Under the pieces are notes generated by a model. It saw only the letters and a program-made list of their open reading frames with translations, made no database searches and was not told where the DNA came from. Positions 1 through 6,441 of a stretch of 12,543 nucleotides of DNA are shown one piece after another; the first letter of the stretch is position 1; each line of letters begins with the position of its first letter. This DNA is from Nitrospinota bacterium. Lineage in GTDB: Bacteria; Nitrospinota; Nitrospinia; Nitrospinales; Nitrospinaceae. The position numbers and the translations under genes were made by a program. Location: NCBI GenBank assembly GCA_027298165.1, contig JAPUGN010000115.1, positions 1-12,543 of the forward strand, given 5' to 3'.

Positions 1-930
1 AACCGGCCGCTCCACGAGGCGGTGCCGTATCCTCTTTTCCACACGATGGTGGAACGCCTCAAGGAATCTAAGAAAGGCAACCTGATCCAGGATGAGGAAA
101 TAAAAAATGCCGAGGGCCGCCGGATCAAGGTGCTCATATCAGCATCACCCGTGCAAGATGCTTCCGGTGTGTGGCTCGGAACCGTGCTCATCGTGCAGGA
201 CATCACCGACCTCAAACAACTCGAAGAGGAAGCCGAGCGCAACGACCGCCTGCGCGCCATGGGGGAAATGGCCGCCGGCATCGCCCACGAAATCCGCAAC
301 CCCCTGGCAAGCATCGAACTGTTCGCCTCGGTCATGAAAAAAGATTCCAAGGGCGACCCGGAAAAGATAAAACTGGCCGACCACATCGTCTCCGGCGTCA
401 AGAACATGGACCGCATCATCTCCAGCCTGCTGCTGTTCGCAAAATCGCCGGAACCGTCGCGTAAGCAATGCAACATCAACGATCTGTTGCGCGGCATCCT
501 GGAATCGAACACCGATCTGCAGGTGCCCGACACGGTTACCCTCTATTGCGACTACTGCAAAGACGAACCGCTGGCGCAGGGTGACAAGGAACTTCTGCAA
601 CAGGTGTTTCTCAATTTCATCCGCAACGCCGTGCAGGCCATGCCCGACGGCGGCGATCTGAAACTGCGTATCGAAAAAAACAGGTCGGCGGATGACAACA
701 CCTATCACCGCCATTTCATCACCACCACCATATCCGACACCGGGGTGGGCATTTCGTCGGCGAACCGCGAAAACATTTTCAATCCGTTCTTCAGCACCAA
801 GGACAAGGGCACCGGGCTGGGCCTCGCCATCGCCCACAACATCGTCAAGGCGCATCAGGGCACCATCGACGTCCAAAGCCGTGAAGGCGAAGGCACCACA
901 TTCATCGTCAACCTGCCGGGATGGGAATAA
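1..930 (+). CDS. PAS-type sensor histidine kinase, FlrB/FleS/AtoS-like (5' end outside window)
   Basis: Sensor kinase of a two-component system; it autophosphorylates on histidine and passes the phosphate to the regulator encoded next to it. The reading frame is open from the first base, so the N-terminus lies upstream; 309 codons are visible. Counting from base 1, the end of a PAS domain (about residues 35-75) leads into the dimerisation/phosphoacceptor helix GEMAAGIAHEIRNPLAS with His96. The ATPase domain follows: N box (Asn209 in FIRNAVQAMP), G1 box DTGVGIS from Asp246, the F/G2 region NPFFSTKDKGTGLGLA, and GEGTTF near the end. No membrane segment is visible, but one could lie upstream. 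It ends 7 bases before the regulator gene, so the two should be co-transcribed. The His-box style and the downstream flagellar operon suggest a flagellar kinase such as FlrB. That role is inferred; an AtoS- or NtrB-like kinase for another signal is the alternative. Confidence 0.93.
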   Translation, partial: NRPLHEAVPYPLFHTMVERLKESKKGNLIQDEEIKNAEGRRIKVLISASPVQDASGVWLGTVLIVQDITDLKQLEEEAERNDRLRAMGEMAAGIAHEIRNPLASIELFASVMKKDSKGDPEKIKLADHIVSGVKNMDRIISSLLLFAKSPEPSRKQCNINDLLRGILESNTDLQVPDTVTLYCDYCKDEPLAQGDKELLQQVFLNFIRNAVQAMPDGGDLKLRIEKNRSADDNTYHRHFITTTISDTGVGISSANRENIFNPFFSTKDKGTGLGLAIAHNIVKAHQGTIDVQSREGEGTTFIVNLPGWE

Positions 931-937
931 GAGAACC

Positions 938-2317
938 ATGGCCGATCACGCGTCGAAAAAAATCCTGATCGTCGACGACGAACCGGAAATGCGCATCGCC
1001 CTCACCGAAGCTTTGAAGCGCGAAGGGTATCAGACCGAAGCGGCGGAGAACGGTCCCGACGCCCTGTTCCGTCTCGAAGGCGAGGCGTATGATCTCGTCA
1101 TCTCCGACGTGAAGATGCCGAAGATGAGCGGACAGGACCTGCTCCGGGAAATCAAGAATCAGTGGCCCAATACCCAGGTCATCATGATGACCGCCTACGG
1201 GACCATCGACAACGCGGTAGAGTCGATGAAACAGGGCGCGTTCGATTACCTTTTGAAACCGTTTTCAATTGAAATCCTGGCGGGTACCGTCAATCGGGCG
1301 TTTCTCAGCGAACCGGCATCCGCCTCCGCACCGCCGCCGAAAACTGCCACGCCGAAACTGAAAGACAATGGAGCGCGGGAAATCATCACACAAAACAAAG
1401 CTATGCTGGAGATGGTGAAGTTTGTCGAAAACATCGCCTACAGCAAATCCACCGTGCTGATCTCCGGCGAAACCGGAACAGGCAAGGAAATGGTAGCGCG
1501 CTACATCCACCTGTGCAGTCCGCGCGCCGATCAGCCGTTCCTGGCGGTCAATTGCGCCGCCCTGCCGGAAGGTCTGTTGGAGTCGGAACTGTTTGGCCAC
1601 GAAAAAGGCGCGTTCACCGGCGCCATCGCCAAAAAGGACGGCAAGTTCGAGCTGGCGCACAAGGGCACATTGCTTTTAGATGAAGTCACTGAATTGACGC
1701 CGCCGCTTCAGGCGAAACTCCTGCGCGTTTTGCAGGAACACGAAATCGATAAAGTCGGCGGACGCGAACCCATCCCCATCGACGTGCGCGTTATCGCCAC
1801 CACCAACCGCGATCCCAAACAACTGATCGAGGAGGGCAAGTTCCGCGAGGATCTGTATTACCGCCTCAACGTCATCCCCATCAAACTGCCGCCCCTGCGC
1901 GAACGCATGGAAGATTTACCGATGCTGGCCGATCACTTCATGAACAAACATGGACGCGAAAACAGCAAAAATATTGCAAGCATCGCGCCGGAAACATTAA
2001 CACTTCTCAGTAAGTACCAGTGGCGGGGCAACGTGCGCGAACTCGAAAACATCATCGAACGCGCCGTGCTGATCTGCCAGGGTGACGCCATCGAGCCCGC
2101 CCACCTGTTCATGGATGAAAGCGAAACCGCTCCGGCCACGGGCAACGCCAATGCCCTCGGGAATTTCCGCGGCACCCTTCACGAAATGGAACGCGAACTC
2201 ATTTTCAAAACCCTGGAGGAAACCGGCAACAATAAAACCAAAGCCGCCGAAGTGCTCGGCATCAGCATCCGCACCCTCCGCAACAAACTGAACGAGTATA
2301 AAGAAAAAGACAGTTAA
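938..2317 (+). CDS. sigma-54-dependent response regulator, NtrC family (FlrC/FleR/AtoC-like)
   Basis: Transcription activator that remodels sigma-54 RNA polymerase by ATP hydrolysis, 459 residues, a full-length NtrC-type protein. The receiver domain (about 8-120) has acidic pair Asp13/Asp14, phosphoacceptor Asp57 in ISDVKMP, Thr85 and Lys107. A Pro/Ala-rich linker (about 125-140) leads to the AAA+ domain with Walker A GETGTGKE (177-184), the sigma-54 contact loop GAFTGA (224-229) and Walker B LLLDE (Asp248/Glu249). A Fis-type helix-turn-helix lies in the last 45 residues (NNKTKAAEVLGISIRTLRNKL). All catalytic and contact residues look intact. The frame is open further upstream, but that stretch overlaps the kinase gene and is not receiver-like; ATG 938 places the ILIVDDE strand correctly. 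It follows the kinase gene directly and lies about 1 kb before a sigma-54 promoter candidate for the flagellar operon, so FlrC-like control of flagellar genes is the best guess. Confidence 0.95.
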   Translation: MADHASKKILIVDDEPEMRIALTEALKREGYQTEAAENGPDALFRLEGEAYDLVISDVKMPKMSGQDLLREIKNQWPNTQVIMMTAYGTIDNAVESMKQGAFDYLLKPFSIEILAGTVNRAFLSEPASASAPPPKTATPKLKDNGAREIITQNKAMLEMVKFVENIAYSKSTVLISGETGTGKEMVARYIHLCSPRADQPFLAVNCAALPEGLLESELFGHEKGAFTGAIAKKDGKFELAHKGTLLLDEVTELTPPLQAKLLRVLQEHEIDKVGGREPIPIDVRVIATTNRDPKQLIEEGKFREDLYYRLNVIPIKLPPLRERMEDLPMLADHFMNKHGRENSKNIASIAPETLTLLSKYQWRGNVRELENIIERAVLICQGDAIEPAHLFMDESETAPATGNANALGNFRGTLHEMERELIFKTLEETGNNKTKAAEVLGISIRTLRNKLNEYKEKDS

Positions 2318-2321
2318 TACT

Positions 2322-2436
2322 CCCTCCTTATAATGAAGGGTTAGAGAAATCTGCCACCGGCGGCTCGCCGGTCCTCCCCTTACCAAGGGGAGGATACAGG
2401 TGGGGTTATGTCATCCTGAGCGCTAGCGAAGGATCT
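2322..2436. repeat. composite palindromic intergenic repeat
   Basis: Nearly all of the 139-base gap between the regulator and lipoprotein genes consists of palindromic modules. First is a short CCTT/AAGG inverted repeat (2326-2339). Next is a 7-bp hairpin ACCGGCG-GCT-CGCCGGT (2356-2372). It shares base 2372 with a perfect 10-bp hairpin, TCCTCCCCTT-ACC-AAGGGGAGGA (2372-2394). GGTGGGGTTA follows, then GTCATCCTGAGCG-CTA-GCGAAGGATCT (2410-2436), itself partly self-complementary (ATCCT/AGGAT). No hairpin is followed by a T-run, so these do not look like standard terminators, and no good promoter is visible. From memory, very similar CCTCCCCTTGGTAAGGGGAGG and TCATCCTGAGC..CGAAGGATC units recur between genes in many environmental bacteria, which suggests a dispersed repeat or MITE/REP-like element. 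Only one copy is in this window, so repetition is not shown here. Confidence 0.55.
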
Positions 2437-2456
2437 ATGTCCTAAGTCGATAAACT

Positions 2457-3038
2457 ATGAAATTTCACCGCAATCTTATTTTAAAAATAGGATTATGGGC
2501 ATTCCCCCTGATCTTCATTCAGGGCTGCTCATCCCATGCCAATTATCCGGTGACGCGGCTGGCGGGCTGGGCGCCCGAGGCGAATGTGAAGTGGGAGGTG
2601 CTGAACCTGTCCGCCAGGTTTAAAGGTCAGAATTTCAGTCGATACAACAGCACCACCGATCTGTTGATACGGGCCCAGGTGAAAGCGCAGGGTCACGGCA
2701 CGGTGACCTATGAAATCAACAAACTGCACATCAACCAGCGCACCATTCAAGAAGACCTGCAAAAGGTCATTGATATCAAAATCACCGCGCCGGGCAACCC
2801 GCCCAAGGCCAATGACCTGTTCATCAAACAATACAATACGAAGCACTCCACCGATACCATCCCCTTCACGCTGATCGATATCATTCCGGTCTTTGAAGTG
2901 GATCGGCAAGTCTTCAAAGCCGAGACCCAGGAGTTCAACCTGGAGATTGAAGAGCCCATTCAAAACCGCACCTTTGGACGGAATTACTACCGGGTCCAGC
3001 TCGGCGACCGCCACATCGACCTCGGAACCTTTCAATAA
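2457..3038 (+). CDS. putative lipoprotein of unknown function
   Basis: Unrecognised 193-residue protein. The N-terminus has a short basic stretch (Lys2, His4, Arg5, Lys10), a hydrophobic core (GLWAFPLIFI) and a lipobox-like IQGC with Cys24, the only cysteine, so it is probably a Sec-exported, lipid-anchored envelope protein. The mature part lacks further membrane segments. It is rich in alternating polar and hydrophobic residues (for example TDLLIRAQVKAQGHGTVTYE and QEFNLEIEEP), suggesting a beta-rich fold with a C-terminal strand region ending YYRVQLGDRHIDLGTFQ. ATG 2457 is the first possible start, since an in-frame TAA lies two codons upstream; no clear Shine-Dalgarno is seen. It stands between the two-component genes and the flagellar operon, separated from both by non-coding DNA, with terminator-like hairpins after it, so it is probably its own transcription unit. 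A role in motility is possible but nothing in the protein shows it. Confidence 0.75.
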   Translation: MKFHRNLILKIGLWAFPLIFIQGCSSHANYPVTRLAGWAPEANVKWEVLNLSARFKGQNFSRYNSTTDLLIRAQVKAQGHGTVTYEINKLHINQRTIQEDLQKVIDIKITAPGNPPKANDLFIKQYNTKHSTDTIPFTLIDIIPVFEVDRQVFKAETQEFNLEIEEPIQNRTFGRNYYRVQLGDRHIDLGTFQ

Positions 3039-3082
3039 AAAGAGCCCCTACCCCTTGCTCCAGGTTCTTTCCTTCGAGAGGT

Positions 3083-3119
3083 GGATTTGCCGGGTGGCGT
3101 CAAATCCGTGACATTTTTT
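3083..3119 (+). terminator. terminator-like hairpin after the lipoprotein gene
   Basis: A perfect 7-bp inverted repeat, GGATTTG (3083-3089) and CAAATCC (3101-3107), encloses an 11-base loop. It is followed after six bases by a run of six T (3114-3119). It begins 45 bases after the lipoprotein stop. The modest stem and the gap before the T-run make it a weaker intrinsic terminator than the textbook form. Confidence 0.4.
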
Positions 3120-3122
3120 ACC

Positions 3123-3153
3123 GGGTTGGGGCAAGCGCCCCGAGCCAATTTTT
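3123..3153 (+). terminator. second terminator-like hairpin with T-run
   Basis: GGGGC (3128-3132) pairs with GCCCC (3137-3141) around an AAGC loop. The stem can be lengthened by T-G and T-A pairs and, past one mismatch, by two G-C pairs (3123-3146). AATTTTT follows at 3147-3153. It lies just after the first hairpin, so the pair may act as a tandem terminator insulating the flagellar promoter from upstream transcription. Confidence 0.45.
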
Positions 3154-3248
3154 AAAATCCTCCCTCCCTAAAATCATGAACCCCTTTATTTATAGCAGGT
3201 TACACGATTCTCTCCAGCAGCCCCCCTTCCCTCTCAAACTGGAAAATT

Positions 3249-3264
3249 TGGTACAGAACTTGCT
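3249..3264 (+). promoter_or_regulatory. sigma-54 (-24/-12) promoter for the flagellar operon
   Basis: TGGTACAGAACTTGCT fits the sigma-54 consensus TGGCACRNNNNTTGCW at every defined position except C-to-T at the fourth base. The invariant GG (3250-3251) and GC (3262-3263) are exactly 10 bases apart, as required. Transcription would start near 3274-3275, giving a leader of about 70 bases before flgC. An NtrC-family activator with an intact GAFTGA loop is encoded just upstream, which fits class-type flagellar control by sigma-54. Confidence 0.82.
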
Positions 3265-3330
3265 CTAACTTATTGATAATCCCTGAGATGTGGGGAATTT
3301 CAACGCTTTCAACCCGAATTCAGCTTATTT

Positions 3331-3337
3331 GGAGAGG
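3331..3337 (+). promoter_or_regulatory. ribosome binding site of flgC
   Basis: GGAGAGG lies 7 bases before ATG 3345. It fixes the flgC start there rather than at the longer in-frame start near 3273, and it is clearer than the sites before fliF and fliG. Confidence 0.75.
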
Positions 3338-3344
3338 AACTTTT

Positions 3345-3779
3345 ATGGATTTTCTGACCTCAATGCAAATCGGCGCCTCCGGCCTCACCGCCCAGCGCCA
3401 ACGCATGGACGCCATTGCCAGCAACCTGGCCAATATCGAAACCACGCGCACGCCGGAAGGCGGACCCTACAAACGCAAGGACGTGATATTCACCGCCCTG
3501 CCACTCGACCCGTTTTCAGGGACCCTGAGCGCCGTGCTCGCCGACCAGGTGCGCAAAGTCATGGTAACGGAAGTGGTGGAGGATCAGTCCCCGCCCCTAA
3601 TGGTCTACAACCCGAATCATCCCGATGCCAACCGGGACGGATATGTCGCCATGCCCAACATCAATCTCATGGAGGAGATGGTCAACCTGATCAACGCCAC
3701 CCGCTCGTTCGAGGCGAACGTGCAATCCATCAACGCCGCCAAGTCGATGGCGTTGAGGGCGATCGATCTGGGACGGTGA
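3345..3779 (+). CDS. flgC: flagellar basal-body rod protein FlgC
   Basis: Proximal rod subunit of the flagellum, exported through the flagellar type III system and assembled in the periplasm between the MS ring and the distal rod. It has 144 residues, a normal FlgC length. The N-terminal rod signature is clear: MQIGASGLTAQRQRMDAIASNLANIETT, including the SNLANIxT motif typical of rod/hook axial proteins. The middle carries the FlgC-typical YNPNHPDANRDGYVAMPNIN. The C-terminal helix is EEMVNLINATRSFEANVQSINAAKSMALRAI. The start at ATG 3345 is supported by GGAGAGG upstream. It is the first gene after the sigma-54 promoter. Unlike common flgB-flgC-fliE-fliF clusters, there is no flgB in front of it and no fliE behind it; fliF begins 45 bases after its stop. 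Confidence 0.96.
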   Translation: MDFLTSMQIGASGLTAQRQRMDAIASNLANIETTRTPEGGPYKRKDVIFTALPLDPFSGTLSAVLADQVRKVMVTEVVEDQSPPLMVYNPNHPDANRDGYVAMPNINLMEEMVNLINATRSFEANVQSINAAKSMALRAIDLGR

Positions 3780-3824
3780 CGGCGGCCGCCCATGACTGAA
3801 CTTTAAACGGAACCCCACTCGCCT

Positions 3825-5408
3825 ATGGAAACTTTTCTGCAATTCATTCGAAACCTCTGGCAACGTTTTCTCGCATTCTCCCCCACCAACAAGGCGGTGG
3901 CACTGGGAGGGGTGGCGCTGGTCACGGGCGCGCTGGTCTCCATTTCTCTGTGGGTCCAGGTACCGGATTACCAGCTGTTGTACGCCAACCTGTCGGATCA
4001 GGACGCGGCGGCGGTGGTCGAGCAATTGGACTCGCAGAACATTCCGAGGAAGTTAACCCACAACGGCAGAAATATTCTTGTTCCGTCCAACCGCGTGCAT
4101 GAAATCCGCCTCAGCCTCGCCAGCCAGGGCCTGCCGGCGGGCACGGAAGTGGGCCTCGAGTTGTTTGATGACACGCCCATAGGCATGCCGGAGTTCGTGC
4201 AGAAACTCAACTTTCAACGGGCGCTTCAGGGAGAGCTGGCCCGCACCATCAAATCCATCGAGGCGGTGGAATCGGCGCGCGTGCACCTGGTGATTCCCAA
4301 AGATGAGTTGTTCCTCAGGGAAAAACAGGAGGGTAAGGCCTCGGTCATGGTGAAACTGCACGCCAGCCGCACGCTTACACAAGGCCAGATACAGGGCATC
4401 GTGCATCTGGTGTCGAGCAGTGTCGCGGGCATTCCCCCCGGCAACGTGGTACTGGTTGACCCCAAGGGCAACCTGCTCTCTGGAAACCAAGCTATTTCGG
4501 AAGATCTCATGCTCACCTCCTCCAACTACAAACACAAACGCCAGGTCGAAACCGAAATGGAACAGCGCATCGTAATGATGCTGGAGGAAGCGCTGGGTGC
4601 GGGTAAAGTTATCGCCCGCATCAACGCCGACATGAATTTCGACAAGGTGGTGCGGACCGAAGAGCTGTACGATCCCGATTCGCAGGTGGTGCGCAGTGAG
4701 CAGACCACCACCGAATCCATGGTTGGTACAGCCCCACCGGGCGGCGTTCCCGGAGTGGAATCGCTGGTTCCGGGCGAAGAAGGCACGCCCGAACCCGGCA
4801 CGAGCAACGCCCCGACGCGTACTAAAGAAAAGCAGACGCTGAACTTCGAGATCAACAAAGTGGTCAAGCAAATTTCCCAGACCACCGGCACCCTCAAGCG
4901 GCTGTCGATTAGCGTGCTGATAGACGGCAGTATGGCGGGCAACCCGCCGCAGTACCAGGCGCGTAGCCAGGAAGAAATGGCGAAATATCTCAATCTGGTG
5001 AAAACCTCAATCGGTTTTGACCAAAAACGCGGCGACCAAATCCAGATGGAGAATATTCAGTTCGACAAATCAATGGAATTGCAACAGAAGGAAGAGCTGG
5101 CATTGGACCGCTGGGTCGATCTGGGAAAGGAAGTTGCAATATGGATCTTTGGTATTATATTCGTATTGTGGTTTCTGTATAAGGTTCTGCTTCCTCTGGT
5201 GCGTTGGGTCACCACCAGCGTTGAAGTGATTCCGGGCCAGCTCGGTGCGGCGACCCCGGAGGAACTGGAAGCCATGGAAAGCGAAATGCGGCTGGCCCGG
5301 CAGACTCAGGAAAATGTGGAAATCCGCAAATCGGTGGGCGATTTTGTGAACACCGATCCCAAATACGCGGCCTCGATTCTCCGCAAATGGATGAGGGAGC
5401 GCACCTGA
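3825..5408 (+). CDS. fliF: flagellar MS-ring protein FliF
   Basis: Forms the inner-membrane MS ring on which the motor and export gate assemble; 527 residues, usual for the family. A first membrane helix (about 25-45, AVALGGVALVTGALVSISLWV) is followed by the YscJ/FliF periplasmic ring-building region beginning YQLLYANLSDQDAAAVVEQL. The large periplasmic part includes a Pro/Gly/Glu-rich loop (around 300-330) and the conserved KTLNFEIN-like segment QTLNFEINKVVKQ. A second membrane helix lies at about 437-460. The cytoplasmic C-terminus ends with the FliG-binding helix VGDFVNTDPKYAASILRKWM. ATG 3825 gives the right N-terminus, but the ribosome binding site is poor, so translation may depend on ribosomes from flgC. 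FliG, its binding partner, is encoded next. Confidence 0.98.
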   Translation: METFLQFIRNLWQRFLAFSPTNKAVALGGVALVTGALVSISLWVQVPDYQLLYANLSDQDAAAVVEQLDSQNIPRKLTHNGRNILVPSNRVHEIRLSLASQGLPAGTEVGLELFDDTPIGMPEFVQKLNFQRALQGELARTIKSIEAVESARVHLVIPKDELFLREKQEGKASVMVKLHASRTLTQGQIQGIVHLVSSSVAGIPPGNVVLVDPKGNLLSGNQAISEDLMLTSSNYKHKRQVETEMEQRIVMMLEEALGAGKVIARINADMNFDKVVRTEELYDPDSQVVRSEQTTTESMVGTAPPGGVPGVESLVPGEEGTPEPGTSNAPTRTKEKQTLNFEINKVVKQISQTTGTLKRLSISVLIDGSMAGNPPQYQARSQEEMAKYLNLVKTSIGFDQKRGDQIQMENIQFDKSMELQQKEELALDRWVDLGKEVAIWIFGIIFVLWFLYKVLLPLVRWVTTSVEVIPGQLGAATPEELEAMESEMRLARQTQENVEIRKSVGDFVNTDPKYAASILRKWMRERT

Positions 5409-5427
5409 TTTAACCCACACAACAATT

Positions 5428-6441
5428 ATGGCGGAACAAAGAAAATATACCGGCCCCGAAAAGGCTGCGATCTTTTTAATGTCGCTGGGCGAAGAAGGCG
5501 CGGCCAAAATAATGGCTGAAATGCAGGAGCGCGAAATCCAGAGCATTGGCAACTACATGTCGGCCATGGGCGAAGTGGAATTGTCCACCGTGGACGAGGT
5601 GTCGCGCGAGTTTTACGCCAACATGGGAGTCGGCGGCGGAGGGTTGGGCATTTCCGGCCTGGACTTCTTAAAGAGCACGCTGATGCGCGCGCTTGATCCG
5701 GCCAAAGCCACCGAAATTCTCAACAACATCACCACCCCCGGGGAGGACCTGGGCGGCGGGCTGGATACAGTCCGCATGCTCGAACCGAAAGTGATCGCCA
5801 TTTTTTTGAGCAACGAACACCCGCAAACCGCGGCCATCGTCCTCGCGCATCTGGAAACCGGAATGGCGGGATCAACTTTGCGGGAAATGCCCGAGGAAAT
5901 GCGCATGGAAGTCGTCTACCGGCTGGCAACGCTCGAGCGGGTCTCGCCGCAAGTATTGAGGGACCTGGATGAAGCCCTGCAATCCGAGTTTCGCTCTTCG
6001 GGAGCGGTCTCCGGAAGCAAAATGGGTGGCGTGGAAGCCGCCGCTGAAATCATGGGGACTATCGACCGGGCCACTGAGACGTCCATTCTCACTGCCATGG
6101 ATGAGGTGGACCCGGATCTGGCCAACGACATTCGCAATCTCCGCTTCACCTACGAGGACATTCTGAAGGTCGACGATCACGGCGTGCAAATGATTCTGAA
6201 GGAAATCAGCCAGGAAGACCTGCTGATTTCGCTTAAAACCGGGAGCGATGAGTTGAAGGATAAAATTTTCTCCAATATGTCAGAGCGGGCCTCCACCATG
6301 CTGAAAGAAGATCTCGAAGCCCTGGGCCTCACCAAGATCACCGAAGTGGAACGCTCCCAGCAGAAAATCGTCTCCGTCGTAAAAAGGCTGGAAGAAGAAG
6401 GCCGCCTTGTTGTCGGCGGTGGAGGAGAAGAGCTTGTTTAA
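5428..6441 (+). CDS. fliG: flagellar motor switch protein FliG
   Basis: Rotor protein of the C-ring that binds FliF and meets the stator to produce torque; 337 residues, normal length. The N-terminal domain (YTGPEKAAIFLMSLGEEGAAKIMAEM) binds FliF. The middle domain carries the EHPQT motif (130-134) that contacts FliM. In the C-terminal domain the torque-helix charges match E. coli positions by my alignment from memory: Lys270, Lys277, Glu294, Asp295 and Lys303 stand where K264, R281, D288, D289 and R297 are expected. A Gly-rich end (VVGGGGEELV) completes it. Another Gly-rich stretch (GVGGGGLG, about 70) links the N-terminal and middle parts. ATG 5428 is 19 bases after fliF with no strong Shine-Dalgarno. 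The last codons also encode the ribosome binding site and start codon of fliH. Confidence 0.98.
   Translation: MAEQRKYTGPEKAAIFLMSLGEEGAAKIMAEMQEREIQSIGNYMSAMGEVELSTVDEVSREFYANMGVGGGGLGISGLDFLKSTLMRALDPAKATEILNNITTPGEDLGGGLDTVRMLEPKVIAIFLSNEHPQTAAIVLAHLETGMAGSTLREMPEEMRMEVVYRLATLERVSPQVLRDLDEALQSEFRSSGAVSGSKMGGVEAAAEIMGTIDRATETSILTAMDEVDPDLANDIRNLRFTYEDILKVDDHGVQMILKEISQEDLLISLKTGSDELKDKIFSNMSERASTMLKEDLEALGLTKITEVERSQQKIVSVVKRLEEEGRLVVGGGGEELV
6421..6436 (+). promoter_or_regulatory. fliH ribosome binding site and TTG start inside fliG
   Basis: GGAGGAG (6421-6427) lies within the Gly-Gly-Glu-Glu codons at the end of fliG, and TTG (6434-6436) follows 8 bases after GGAGG. This is the best-supported fliH start and overlaps fliG by 8 bases. 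Earlier in-frame TTG (6407, 6410) and GTG (6419) codons lack such a site. Confidence 0.65.

Larger units (their letters stand above)
3039..3344. other. 306-base intergenic region before the flagellar operon
   Basis: Non-coding gap between the lipoprotein gene and flgC. It holds two terminator-like hairpins in the first third (3083-3119 and 3123-3153), then a pyrimidine-rich stretch around 3158-3240. After that come a strong sigma-54 promoter candidate (3249-3264), a leader of about 70 bases, and the flgC ribosome binding site. No gene is seen in it. An in-frame extension of flgC upstream to 3273 exists, but it would start at about the predicted transcription start and encodes no FlgC-like sequence. 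Binding sites for the NtrC-type activator may lie here or downstream of the promoter; I could not identify a convincing pair. Confidence 0.7.

Noticed and set aside
692..937. Upstream in-frame extension of the response regulator
   Set aside because: It lies inside the kinase ATPase domain in another frame and gives low-complexity Pro/Ser/Arg residues; the receiver domain begins properly after ATG 938.
2329..2334. TATAAT as a possible -10 box before the lipoprotein gene
   Set aside because: No acceptable -35 box at 16-18 bases; the bases are part of the CCTT/AAGG palindrome.
3273..3344. Longer start for flgC
   Set aside because: It begins at about the predicted transcription start, lacks a ribosome binding site and adds residues unlike FlgC.
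3780..3824. Possible remnant of fliE between flgC and fliF
   Set aside because: 45 bases containing only a four-codon frame (ATG to TAA); no FliE-like residues.
4053..4871. 272-codon minus-strand frame opposite fliF
   Set aside because: No motif or sensible context; fliF on the plus strand explains the region fully.
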